From positions 1,674,001-1,738,000 of the forward strand of contig NZ_CP051130.1 of the NCBI RefSeq assembly GCF_013378055.1: a stretch of DNA of 64,000 nt, given 5' to 3'. This document shows positions 34,132 through 42,698 of this stretch, piece by piece. Position numbers and translations under genes: made by a program. This DNA is from Parasphingopyxis sp. CP4 (GTDB taxonomy: Bacteria; Pseudomonadota; Alphaproteobacteria; Sphingomonadales; Sphingomonadaceae). Under the pieces are notes generated by a model. The model was not told where the DNA came from. It saw only the letters and a program-made list of their open reading frames with translations, and made no database searches. Numbering within the stretch: position 1 is the stretch's first letter; every line of letters starts with the position of its first letter.

Positions 34132-34868
34132 GCGATCGGAGACGCAGCGAAGTCACGTTGGTGATCCCAATGCTCAACGAAGAGACCGCGCTTCCCGCAG
34201 TGATCGCCAATATCGCCACGCTCGATCCGCAACCGGCCGAAGTCGTGGCCGTCGATGGCGGGAGCACAGACCGCTCGGTGGAGATTGCGCGGGAGGCAGG
34301 TTTTCGCGTTATCGACCATCACCGCAAGGGGCGCGCGACCCAGCTCAATCGCGGCGTTGAAGAAGCGCATGCCGCCCTGATCTGCGTGCTGCATGCCGAT
34401 ACCGAACTTCCGAGCGATGCATTAGCCCTCGTCGAGGACACGCTCGCCAATCCACGCCGCGCCTTGGGTGGCTTCACCCCCCTGCTCACCGGCACCAAGA
34501 CCCGTTGGGGCACGAGTTTTCACAATTGGGCGAAGACCTATTACGGCCCGATCTTGCTGCGTCCCCACTTGTTCGTGCGCGGATTGCGGCTCCTGTTCGG
34601 AGATCATGCGATGTTCTTTCGCCGCGCGGATTTCCTCTCCGTGGGCGGCTGCGATCCCGATATGAACATCATGGAAGATGTTGATCTGTGCCTGCGGCTC
34701 TGCCGGCTAGGAAGCGTGAAGCTTGTCCCGCGGATCGTGAAGACATCGGACCGGCGGATTGCCGAATGGGGCCCGCTTAAGGCAAACTGGATTTATATGA
34801 AATGCGGGATGAGCTGGGCATTTGGCCGCAAATACGGCCTCGACCGCCATTATCCCGATATTCGCTAG
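34128..34868 (+). CDS. TIGR04283-type family 2 glycosyltransferase
   Basis: A 246-residue GT2-fold enzyme starting at the ATG at 34128 inside the stop of the DUF2064 gene. VTLVIPMLNEETALPAVIANIATL is the nucleotide-binding start, VDGGSTDRSVEIARE the second acidic motif, and LHADTELP the DxD-like metal site. GGCDPDMNIMEDVDLCLRL holds the catalytic ED. The C-terminal part has hydrophobic stretches (WIYMKCGMSWAFG) that may touch the membrane. It pairs with the DUF2064 protein across many bacteria. The product is unknown. Confidence 0.85.
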   Translation: MSDRRRSEVTLVIPMLNEETALPAVIANIATLDPQPAEVVAVDGGSTDRSVEIAREAGFRVIDHHRKGRATQLNRGVEEAHAALICVLHADTELPSDALALVEDTLANPRRALGGFTPLLTGTKTRWGTSFHNWAKTYYGPILLRPHLFVRGLRLLFGDHAMFFRRADFLSVGGCDPDMNIMEDVDLCLRLCRLGSVKLVPRIVKTSDRRIAEWGPLKANWIYMKCGMSWAFGRKYGLDRHYPDIR

Positions 34869-34877
34869 GATCTGGGC

Positions 34878-36119
34878 TTAGGCCAGTTCGACCGGCGACA
34901 CCTCATAGCCTTCGCGTTCCAGCGCCGCGATCAACCGCTCCAGATGTGCGCGATCACGCGTTTCGCATTCGATATCGGTGATCAGCCCTTTGGCCGGCAG
35001 GGTGGTGAATACGCGCTGGTGATAGACTTCGATGATATTGACCTGCTGCTCGTCAAACACCTTGGCGACATAATAGAGCGCGCCCGGCCGATCCTTGAGC
35101 CGGATCCGAAGCCGTGCCAGCCGTCCATCGCGGGCCAGATCGCGGAGCAGCACATTTGCCAGCAATCGTGTGTCGATGTTTCCGCCGCACAGGATCAGTC
35201 CGACATTCTTGCCTTTGAACTTGGCGGGATGGTCAAGCATCGCCGCGAGCCCGGCAGCACCAGCACCCTCAACAACCGTCTTCTCGATCTGCAGCAGCAG
35301 AGAGACAGCGCGCTCCAGATCGCGCTCACTGACCAGCAGGATATCGTCGACCGTCTCGCGGATAATCTCCAGTGTTAACTCGCCCGGTTCTTTGACCGCG
35401 ATACCCTCTGCCAACGTATCGCCTTCGCAAGGCAGCTTTAGTCCGCGCATTTTGGAATAGGTGGAAGGATAGAGTTCCGCCTCGACGCCGATCACTTCGA
35501 GCTTAGGCCGCATCGCCTTGGCAGCGACACCAGCACCAGCAATCAGACCCCCGCCGCCAATCGGCACGCACAGCGTATCAATTTCGGGAACATCCTCCAG
35601 CATCTCGATCGCGACCGTGCCCTGCCCCGATGCGATATCGGCATCATCAAATGGATGGACGAAGGTCAGTCCGCGTTCTTCAGCAATCTCATACGCCCGC
35701 GCCTGGGCGTCGTCGAACCGCTCGCCATGCAGCACAACATTGGCATTATGTCCTTCTGTTTGCTGGACTTTAACGGTCGGCGTATGTTCGGGCATCACGA
35801 TCGTGACCGGCATACCGAGCCGCGCGCCATGATAGGAAACACCCTGCGAATGATTGCCGGCCGAGGCCGCAATAACGCCGCGCTTGCGTTCGCCATCTGA
35901 GAGCTGGAGCAGCTTGTTGAGCGCTCCGCGTTCCTTGAACGATGCCGTGAATTGCAGATTCTCAAATTTCAGCCAAACATTCGCACCCGTCATGTCCGAG
36001 AGCGTCTTGCTCTTCATCGTTGGGGTGCGAACGATCGCATCGGCGATCCGCTCATGTGCGGCACGCACGCTATCAAGCGTGACGGTCGAATCGGGATTGG
36101 TGTCTGCTGCTGTCGCCAT
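34878..36119 (-). CDS. ilvA: threonine ammonia-lyase (medium form with ACT domain)
   Basis: IlvA deaminates threonine to 2-oxobutyrate, the first step of isoleucine synthesis. The 413 residues match the medium-length form. The PLP lysine is Lys62 in FTASFKERGA. ASAGNHSQGVSYHGARLGMP, PIGGGGLIAGAGVA and LCGGNIDTRLL are the other PLP-fold signatures. The C-terminal stretch RIRLKDRPGALYYVAKVFDEQQVNIIEV is a single ACT domain. It ends 9 bases after the convergent glycosyltransferase stop. Confidence 0.95.
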   Translation of the reverse strand: MATAADTNPDSTVTLDSVRAAHERIADAIVRTPTMKSKTLSDMTGANVWLKFENLQFTASFKERGALNKLLQLSDGERKRGVIAASAGNHSQGVSYHGARLGMPVTIVMPEHTPTVKVQQTEGHNANVVLHGERFDDAQARAYEIAEERGLTFVHPFDDADIASGQGTVAIEMLEDVPEIDTLCVPIGGGGLIAGAGVAAKAMRPKLEVIGVEAELYPSTYSKMRGLKLPCEGDTLAEGIAVKEPGELTLEIIRETVDDILLVSERDLERAVSLLLQIEKTVVEGAGAAGLAAMLDHPAKFKGKNVGLILCGGNIDTRLLANVLLRDLARDGRLARLRIRLKDRPGALYYVAKVFDEQQVNIIEVYHQRVFTTLPAKGLITDIECETRDRAHLERLIAALEREGYEVSPVELA

Positions 36120-36202
36120 AACCTGCTCGCCCTAGCCTATCTGGCGTCTAGGGCAAACACATCCTATGGATCGCGCTCGATACCAAAGACAGGCGTCAGA
36201 TC

Positions 36203-37069
36203 ATGGCAAAGATTGCATTTCTCGGGCTCGGCGTAATGGGCGGGCCGATGGCAGGCCACCTTCTCAAGGCCGGGCATGAAGTCACCGTCTATAATCGTAC
36301 GGCATCAAAGGCCGTTGACTGGGTTGCGGCGCGTGGCGGATCAGGCGCGCCTACTCCAGCCGCCGCCGCGACAGGCGTCGACGCGGTGATTGCGTGTGTT
36401 GGGGCAGATTCCGATGTCGAAATGGTGACTCTGGGCGATAACGGCGCCTTTGCGGCGATGCATGAAGGCACATTGTGGATCGACCATACGACCGTCTCGG
36501 CAAAGCTCGCTCGCAAACTCGCTGAAATCGGAGAACCCCAGGGGATCCATTGCGTCGATGCTCCGGTATCCGGCGGTCAGGCGGGCGCAGAAGGCGGAAC
36601 GCTGTCCATCATGTGCGGTGGCAGTCGTCGAGGGATGACGCTCGCTGAACCCATCATGCAGGCCTATGCGGCACGCATCGTCCATTGCGGCGATGCCGGT
36701 GCCGGGCAGCAAACCAAGATGTGCAACCAGCTGGCGATTGCCGGTGTATTGCAGGGCCTTTCCGAAGCGTTGCACCTCGCCAAACGATCCGAACTCGATC
36801 TCGACAAGGTCTTTGAAGCGATTTCTGGCGGGGCGGCGCAAAGCTGGCAGATGGACAATCGCTGGAAGACGATGGCGAAGGGCGAATTCGATTTCGGATT
36901 TGCCGTCGATTGGATGCGCAAGGATTTGGGCTTGGCGATTGAAGAAGGCGCAGACACGGGCGCGACGCTAAAGCTCGCCGAGCTTGTCGACAGCTATTAT
37001 GCCGAGGTCCAGGCGATGGGCGGCGCCCGTCAGGATACAAGTTCGTTGGTAAGGAGACTGGAAGAGTGA
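36203..37069 (+). CDS. NAD(P)-dependent beta-hydroxyacid dehydrogenase
   Basis: A 288-residue member of the 3-hydroxyisobutyrate dehydrogenase family. The Rossmann motif is FLGLGVMGGPMAGHLLKAGHEVTVYNRT. The substrate loop DAPVSGGQAGAEGGTLSIMCGG and the catalytic lysine in GAGQQTKMCNQ are both present, and the C-terminal KDLGLAIEEG is typical. Possible substrates include 3-hydroxyisobutyrate, tartronate semialdehyde or succinate semialdehyde; the context does not choose. The next gene's GTG start lies in its last codons (GTGA), after AAGGAG. Confidence 0.9.
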   Translation: MAKIAFLGLGVMGGPMAGHLLKAGHEVTVYNRTASKAVDWVAARGGSGAPTPAAAATGVDAVIACVGADSDVEMVTLGDNGAFAAMHEGTLWIDHTTVSAKLARKLAEIGEPQGIHCVDAPVSGGQAGAEGGTLSIMCGGSRRGMTLAEPIMQAYAARIVHCGDAGAGQQTKMCNQLAIAGVLQGLSEALHLAKRSELDLDKVFEAISGGAAQSWQMDNRWKTMAKGEFDFGFAVDWMRKDLGLAIEEGADTGATLKLAELVDSYYAEVQAMGGARQDTSSLVRRLEE

Positions 37070-38892
37070 ATAATGGAAAACCGTTCGGGCTGAGCCTGTC
37101 GAAGCCCTGCCCTTCTCTTTGCAGCGACGATGAAGTGAAGGACAGCCCTTCGACACGCTCAGGGCAAGCGGGTTGGGTGACAGCTTGTATAATCGCCCTC
37201 GCCGCCTTGCTTCTGCCAACGCCAGCCCAGGCCGATGCATTGGTGGACAATGCCAATGGCTATACGCTGGACGAAGATGGCAATCTGATCCGCTTTACCG
37301 GCTTCACTTTCAATGTCGAAACCGGGCGCATCACGCAGCTGTTGCGCCGTAATGATGACCGCCCACGCGAAGTCGATTTCCGGCACGACGCCCGGGGAAT
37401 GACGGTTATTCCCGGACTGATCGATGCCCATGGCCATATGATGGGGCTGGGTTACAGCGCGATCCAGCTGGACCTTTCCGACACGACCAGCCTTGAAGAA
37501 GCGATGGCGCGACTGGCCCAATATAGAGCGGAAAACCCGACGCTGCGTTGGGTTATCGGTGGCGGCTGGAACCAGGAAAGCTGGGGGCTTGGACGGTTCC
37601 CGAACGCAGCCGATCTTGATGCCGCAGTCGCCGACCGGCCCGTCTGGCTAACCCGTGTGGATGGGCATGCCGGGGTCGCGAACAGCGTAGCAATGGAAGC
37701 GGCGGGCATCACGGCAAACGCCCAATCGCCATCCGGCGGCCGGATCGAACGCGATGGCGGCCAACCCAATGGTGTTTTTGTCGATACAGCCATGGCGCTC
37801 GTTGAGAATGCTATTCCGACACCACAACCGCCGGTCCGCGATATGGCGCTGCGCGAGGCGCAGGATCTGTTGCTGAGCTACGGCGTGACGACGATGCACG
37901 ATATGGGCACCTCTCCCAATGACTGGGGCGTGCTGCGCCGAGCGGGCGATCGTGGCCTTCTGCGCGTCCGCGTGATTTCCTATGCCAATGCGCTCGATAC
38001 GCTGCTCGATATTGCCGGCGATGCACAGACGCCGTGGCTCTATGACGGTCGTCTGCGGATGGTCGGACTGAAGATTTACGGTGATGGTGCACTGGGCTCG
38101 CGCGGCGCGCTGCTCAACGCACCTTATGCTGACGCTCCCGGCGAAATCGGTCTTGCGCTCATTGACGGCATTGCCCTGCGCAATCGGTTGAGCCGCTTGT
38201 CGCTCGACCGGTTCCAGGCCGCGATCCATGCAATTGGCGATGGCGCAAACCGCGAAGCCTTGGGCGCGATCGAGGAACTGGCGACGCGCTATACCGATGA
38301 TCGCCGCTGGCGGATCGAACATGCGCAAATCGTCGACCCGGCAGACCTGGCGCGTTTCAGCCAGCATGGCATCATCGCCTCGATGCAGCCCGTCCATCAG
38401 ACATCGGATCGCCTGATGGCCGAGGCGCGGCTTGGGCCAAACCGCCTTACCGGCGCCTATGCCTGGAACTCGATGTTGCGGAGTGGATCGCGCCTCGCCT
38501 TTGGCAGCGATTTCCCGGTTGAAAACCCCAATCCTTTCCCGGGCCTTGCCGTGGCAATCAGCCGACAGGATGCAGCTGGGCAGCCCGCGGGCGGTTGGCA
38601 GGCGCATGAGCGAATTTCGCTGCAACAGGCATTCGCCGCCTTTACCACCGACGCTGCCTTTGCCGGATTTGCCGAAGATCAGATCGGACGGATCGGCGAG
38701 GGTCTCTATGCCGATTTCCTGATCCTGGATCGCGATATCTTTGCAATCTCGCCGGACGAAATTCGGGAGACGCAAGTCGCCGAGACCTGGGTGGGAGGCG
38801 AGCGAACTTGGGTGCGCGCGCTTGTCGATGCACCGCCTATGGATGCGCCAGTCGGCCCGATGATCAGCGACGATGAGGATGTCGGGCGCTAG
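37066..38892 (+). CDS. YtcJ-like amidohydrolase with repeat-derived N terminus
   Basis: A 608-residue metal-dependent hydrolase of the YtcJ group. VIPGLIDAHGHMMGLG gives the HxH metal pair, and later come DMGTSPNDWG, KIYGDGALGSRGALL, AIHAIGDGANREAL and FGSDFPVENPNPFPGL. The GTG at 37066 has AAGGAG nine bases upstream, overlapping the previous gene. However, codons 3-35 are a palindromic repeat (PFGLSLSKP...PSTRSGQA), and the real secretion signal (ACIIALAALLLPTPAQA) begins only at residue 40. Translation from the internal GTG at 37177 would give a normal signal peptide. It is probably periplasmic; substrate unknown. Confidence 0.85.
   Translation: MNNGKPFGLSLSKPCPSLCSDDEVKDSPSTRSGQAGWVTACIIALAALLLPTPAQADALVDNANGYTLDEDGNLIRFTGFTFNVETGRITQLLRRNDDRPREVDFRHDARGMTVIPGLIDAHGHMMGLGYSAIQLDLSDTTSLEEAMARLAQYRAENPTLRWVIGGGWNQESWGLGRFPNAADLDAAVADRPVWLTRVDGHAGVANSVAMEAAGITANAQSPSGGRIERDGGQPNGVFVDTAMALVENAIPTPQPPVRDMALREAQDLLLSYGVTTMHDMGTSPNDWGVLRRAGDRGLLRVRVISYANALDTLLDIAGDAQTPWLYDGRLRMVGLKIYGDGALGSRGALLNAPYADAPGEIGLALIDGIALRNRLSRLSLDRFQAAIHAIGDGANREALGAIEELATRYTDDRRWRIEHAQIVDPADLARFSQHGIIASMQPVHQTSDRLMAEARLGPNRLTGAYAWNSMLRSGSRLAFGSDFPVENPNPFPGLAVAISRQDAAGQPAGGWQAHERISLQQAFAAFTTDAAFAGFAEDQIGRIGEGLYADFLILDRDIFAISPDEIRETQVAETWVGGERTWVRALVDAPPMDAPVGPMISDDEDVGR
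37083..37170. repeat. REP-like inverted repeat inside the amidohydrolase N-terminal codons
   Basis: CTGAGCCTGTCGAAG (37090-37104) and CTTCGACACGCTCAG (37148-37162) are inverted with one mismatch in 15. This is the widespread repeat that reads LSLSKP or PSTRSGQ when translated. It lies between the ribosome-binding site and the signal-peptide codons of the gene. Confidence 0.8.
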
Positions 38893-38904
38893 GCCTGACA
38901 GCGG

Positions 38905-40977
38905 TTATCCGGCCAACTCGGTCAGCAGGCCGACGGTAAGGATTTGCGGCAAGATCTCCGGCCCACCATCGGCGCCATAATAGAGATAGAGCGGTACGCC
39001 TGAACGACCGTGGCTTTCGATGAAGCGGCCGATCACCGGATCGCCGTTCGTCCAGTCGCCGACCAGCACCGCAATGTTCTGCGCTTCAAAATGCTCGGCC
39101 ACCGCGGCCCGGTTAAGCGCGCCCGCTTCATTGGCCTTGCAGGTGATGCACCAATCGGCTGTGAAATAGACAAATACCGACCGGCCTTCTGCGCGCAGTG
39201 CAGCAAGCCGATCCTCGCTGAAGCTTTCTGCGTTGAGCGCACCGCCTTCATAGGCCGAGGCCTCCGCCGGAGCGGACTGGGGCACCATGGCGAGCGCGCC
39301 CAGCGTCACTAGCATTGCCGGGATCATTGGCAGCCATGCGCGTTTGCCGGCCACCTGGCGATTGCCCGCCCACCACAGCATCAAGGCGATACCGAGCGCG
39401 GCCGCGATACCAAGCGTCATGCCATTCACGCCAGTTTGGCGGCCCAGGATCCAGCCGAGCGCTAATGCTGTCAGGAACATCGGCACCGCCATCAGATGGC
39501 GAAACCGTATCATCCAGGGTCCGGGTTTGGGTAGCTTGGACCGCAAGCCCGGGACATAAGCGAGGATCAGGAATGGCAGCGCAAGGCCAAAGCCCAGTCC
39601 GGCAAAGATGGCCATCCCGACGATCGTCGGCACAACCAGCGCCGCGCCAAGTGCCGCCGCCATGAACGGTCCGGTGCAAGGGGTCGCGACAAAGGCTGCC
39701 AGCGCGCCAGTGAAGAAGGAGCCGGTAGCGCCATCCTTGTCAGCAAAGCGACCGCCGCCGGTAAAGCTTGGTACTTCGAACAGGCCAGCCAGGTTGAGCG
39801 CGATTGCGGTGACCAGCAGCAATAGAAACATGATCATCCGCGGCTCTTGCAGCTGGAATGCCCAGCCTGCCGCCGCACCGCCCGCGCGCAGGGCCAGCAA
39901 GGCTGCGCCGAGGCCAAGGCAGACGATGATCACACCCGCTGTATAAGCCAGCGCATCGCGGCGTACGGCTCGCTCCTCGCCGCCAGCCTTGGCAAGGCTC
40001 AATGCCTTCAGGCTGAGGATCGGAAATACGCAGGGCAGGATGTTGAGCAACACTCCGCCGAGGATTGCACCACCCAGCGCGAAGAGGACCGTGCCGATAT
40101 CGGCGCTCATCCGGCCATCGGTTTGGCTATCGGGGGATACCAGTTCACCAGCCGCCGGAACGCCGCCAGGGACCGCCGCCAGCATCAACCCGTCATGCTC
40201 GCCAATTTTGATCAGGCCTTCGATGCGATCGACTGTCTCAGCGTCGGATTCGGCTGAAACTTCGATGATCAGCATATCGCCATTGCGCGAGATTCTCTGC
40301 GCGGCGCTATAATCGAGCACGCGATCGGTTTCAGCGAAGAAATAGGGTGCTGAAATATCCGCTGCCTGCGGGAAAGGAATGGCAAGGCGAAGGGTGTCGC
40401 CGACCACCTCGAATACTGCTTCACTGCCGAGCGGGCGCGGCAGGTGCGCGCGATAGCCATCAAACTGGGCGGCATCTGTAATCTCGCCAGAGCCCACCTG
40501 CAGGTCGATGCCGATCGCGCCATCCTCGGGCACACAAATTTCATTGGTGCAGGCGAGCCATTGGCCCTGGGCACGCAGCGGGAGCGCGGTTCCAGGCGCA
40601 ATGCCCTCATCCAGCATTACCTCGGCGAGCATCGCATATTCGCCATGATAGATGTAATTCATGATGCCGCTGATCACGAGCCGTTCGGGCACCGGATAGC
40701 GCAATTCGCCGACCGTCACGCCGTCAGGAAGCTCCCATTCAAAACTGTTCGGGATGCCCGCCTCACCGGGATTGAGCCAATAGCCGTGCCAGCCTTCATC
40801 GGGCAGCATCCGGATCGCGATCGTGAAGCTTTGGCCCGGCGCCGGGCTCAGCGTTTCAGCAAGCAGATCGGTCTGGATCGCATTTTCGCGCGGGAGCTGG
40901 GCCGCTGCAATTGCGGGCAGCAACAGCAAAAAGGCCGCAAACACGCCAGAAAGGGTCTTAAAAGCCGAAAATCGCAC
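38905..40977 (-). CDS. DsbD-like thiol:disulfide interchange protein
   Basis: A 690-residue inner-membrane reductase that would pass electrons from cytoplasmic thioredoxin to the periplasm. Residues 1-26 are a signal peptide. The periplasmic N-terminal domain has QWLACTNEICVPEDG, the two-cysteine pattern of DsbD-alpha. The membrane part has about eight helices with the paired cysteines in LNILPCVFPILSLK and FVATPCTGPFMAAALGAAL. The C-terminal thioredoxin domain has CITC in FTADWCITCKANE, near residue 600. It is divergent from the phosphatase gene over 68 bases. Whether it serves cytochrome c maturation or disulfide repair is open. Confidence 0.9.
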   Translation of the reverse strand: MRFSAFKTLSGVFAAFLLLLPAIAAAQLPRENAIQTDLLAETLSPAPGQSFTIAIRMLPDEGWHGYWLNPGEAGIPNSFEWELPDGVTVGELRYPVPERLVISGIMNYIYHGEYAMLAEVMLDEGIAPGTALPLRAQGQWLACTNEICVPEDGAIGIDLQVGSGEITDAAQFDGYRAHLPRPLGSEAVFEVVGDTLRLAIPFPQAADISAPYFFAETDRVLDYSAAQRISRNGDMLIIEVSAESDAETVDRIEGLIKIGEHDGLMLAAVPGGVPAAGELVSPDSQTDGRMSADIGTVLFALGGAILGGVLLNILPCVFPILSLKALSLAKAGGEERAVRRDALAYTAGVIIVCLGLGAALLALRAGGAAAGWAFQLQEPRMIMFLLLLVTAIALNLAGLFEVPSFTGGGRFADKDGATGSFFTGALAAFVATPCTGPFMAAALGAALVVPTIVGMAIFAGLGFGLALPFLILAYVPGLRSKLPKPGPWMIRFRHLMAVPMFLTALALGWILGRQTGVNGMTLGIAAALGIALMLWWAGNRQVAGKRAWLPMIPAMLVTLGALAMVPQSAPAEASAYEGGALNAESFSEDRLAALRAEGRSVFVYFTADWCITCKANEAGALNRAAVAEHFEAQNIAVLVGDWTNGDPVIGRFIESHGRSGVPLYLYYGADGGPEILPQILTVGLLTELAG

Positions 40978-41045
40978 CTATTTGCTCCTTCGCGAGCGCG
41001 CTATAGCAGCGCTATATCCGCCGTGCACTATCAAGGGGTCTACCG

Positions 41046-42698
41046 ATGAAATTCGCTCGCATTGCCACGCTGGTTACAGCGCTTTCCCTACCTTTTTCGG
41101 CGTTTGCGCAAGCGACCGACGCGCCCGAAGCCACCGAATCGGCACCGCCGCGACTCGTCGTCGCGATTTCGGTCGACCAACTGAGCGCCGATATCTTCGC
41201 CCAGCATCGCGAAAATTTCAGCGGCGGCTTTGCCCGCTTGCTCTCGGGCGCAGTGTTTCCATCCGGCTATCAAGCCCATTCGGCGACCGAAACCTGCCCC
41301 GGCCATGCGACGATCCTGACCGGTGCGCATCCCGGTCGCGCGGGTGTGGTGGGCAATCGCTGGTTCGATATGAGCGTGACGCGCGAAGACACTCGCATCT
41401 ATTGTTCGGAAGATCCGACAGTCGAAGGTTCCTCGTCGAGCGATTACACCGTCTCGACCGGGAATCTTTTGGTGCCCACATTGGGAGACCTGCTGCAACG
41501 AGTGAGTGAGGCGAGCCAAATTGTCTCGGTATCCGGCAAGGATCGGGCTGCGGTGATGCTTGGCGGTTCTCAGGCCGATCATATGTACTGGCCCGGCGAT
41601 GCAGGATTCACGACCTTCGCCGGGCGCGACCTTCCCGAAGCGGTGCAGCGGATCAACGAATCTGCAATGCAGGCCGCTGTTTCAAATCGCGTTGCCCTGC
41701 CCATTCCGCAGCATTGCGCCGCGTACAATCGCGCGGTCCCGATTGGTGAGGGCATTACCGTCGGCACCCATGTCTTTTCGCGCGGACCGACTACCGACAG
41801 CCGCCAGATACTTGCGTCGCCTGAAGGTGATCTGCTGACATTGGTGCTCGCCGCCGATCTCGTCTCCGAACTCTCACTTGGTCAGGGCGAAACCACCGAC
41901 CTGCTCGCCATTGGCCTCTCCTCGACCGATTATATCGGCCATGCCTATGGCACGCATGGCGTTGAGATGTGTGTCCAGCTGACCGCGCTCGACACTATGC
42001 TCGGCGACTTCTTCGACCGGCTTGATGCACGCGGGATCAACTATGTCGTGATGCTCACCGCCGATCATGGCGGGCTCGACCTGCCCGAACGCCAGGTTGG
42101 CCAGGCGGCACCGCGGGCCGCGCGCCTGCTCCCGGGTTTCGAGACGCTGGACGAGCGGCTCGCAACCGAAACTGGCCTCGAAGCACCGGTCCTGCGCGCA
42201 GACAGCCCGTTCGGTGATTTCTATGTCGATCGGTCTGTACCGGAAGGTCGCCGCGCCGAGGTGATCGATCGGGCGATTGCAATGATCTCTGCGCATCCGC
42301 AAGTCTATCGCGTCTATGGTCGCGACGAGATCATGGCGCAGACCGTCACCGACGCGCCGCCCGAACATTGGACGGTGCTTGATCGTGTCCGCGCCAATTT
42401 CCACCCGGATCGCTCCGGCGACTTCATCGTCGTGTTGCAGCCGCGCGTCACGCCGATCCCGCAACCTTTCCCGGGTGCCTATGTCGCCACCCATGGCAGC
42501 GTCTGGGACTATGACCGGCGCGTTCCGATCCTCTTCTGGTGGCCCGGTGCCGAGCAGTTTGAACAGCCGCTGGGCGTTATGACCGTCGATATCATGCCGA
42601 CGCTCGCCTCATTGATCGATCTCGATATTTCCGATGTCGAAATTGACGGCCGCTGTCTCGACCTGATGCCCGATGTCGCCGAGACGAACTGCCGCTAG
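41046..42698 (+). CDS. PafA-like alkaline phosphatase / type I phosphodiesterase
   Basis: A 550-residue secreted phosphatase of the alkaline phosphatase superfamily. Residues 1-22 are a signal peptide. VVAISVDQLSADI brings the first metal-binding aspartate, the nucleophilic threonine lies in ATETCPGHAT, and SGKDRAAV carries the lysine and arginine pair typical of PafA. SSTDYIGHAYG and LTADHGGLDLPE add the remaining metal ligands. It should release phosphate from monoesters in the periplasm. It converges on the arylsulfatase gene with stop codons overlapping in CTAG. No Pho box was identified in the short upstream region. Confidence 0.9.
   Translation: MKFARIATLVTALSLPFSAFAQATDAPEATESAPPRLVVAISVDQLSADIFAQHRENFSGGFARLLSGAVFPSGYQAHSATETCPGHATILTGAHPGRAGVVGNRWFDMSVTREDTRIYCSEDPTVEGSSSSDYTVSTGNLLVPTLGDLLQRVSEASQIVSVSGKDRAAVMLGGSQADHMYWPGDAGFTTFAGRDLPEAVQRINESAMQAAVSNRVALPIPQHCAAYNRAVPIGEGITVGTHVFSRGPTTDSRQILASPEGDLLTLVLAADLVSELSLGQGETTDLLAIGLSSTDYIGHAYGTHGVEMCVQLTALDTMLGDFFDRLDARGINYVVMLTADHGGLDLPERQVGQAAPRAARLLPGFETLDERLATETGLEAPVLRADSPFGDFYVDRSVPEGRRAEVIDRAIAMISAHPQVYRVYGRDEIMAQTVTDAPPEHWTVLDRVRANFHPDRSGDFIVVLQPRVTPIPQPFPGAYVATHGSVWDYDRRVPILFWWPGAEQFEQPLGVMTVDIMPTLASLIDLDISDVEIDGRCLDLMPDVAETNCR

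Noticed and set aside
33547-34868. Arsenosugar biosynthesis operon
   Set aside because: Only the two glycosyltransferase-like families are present; the radical SAM enzyme and methyltransferase that define such operons are not in the window.
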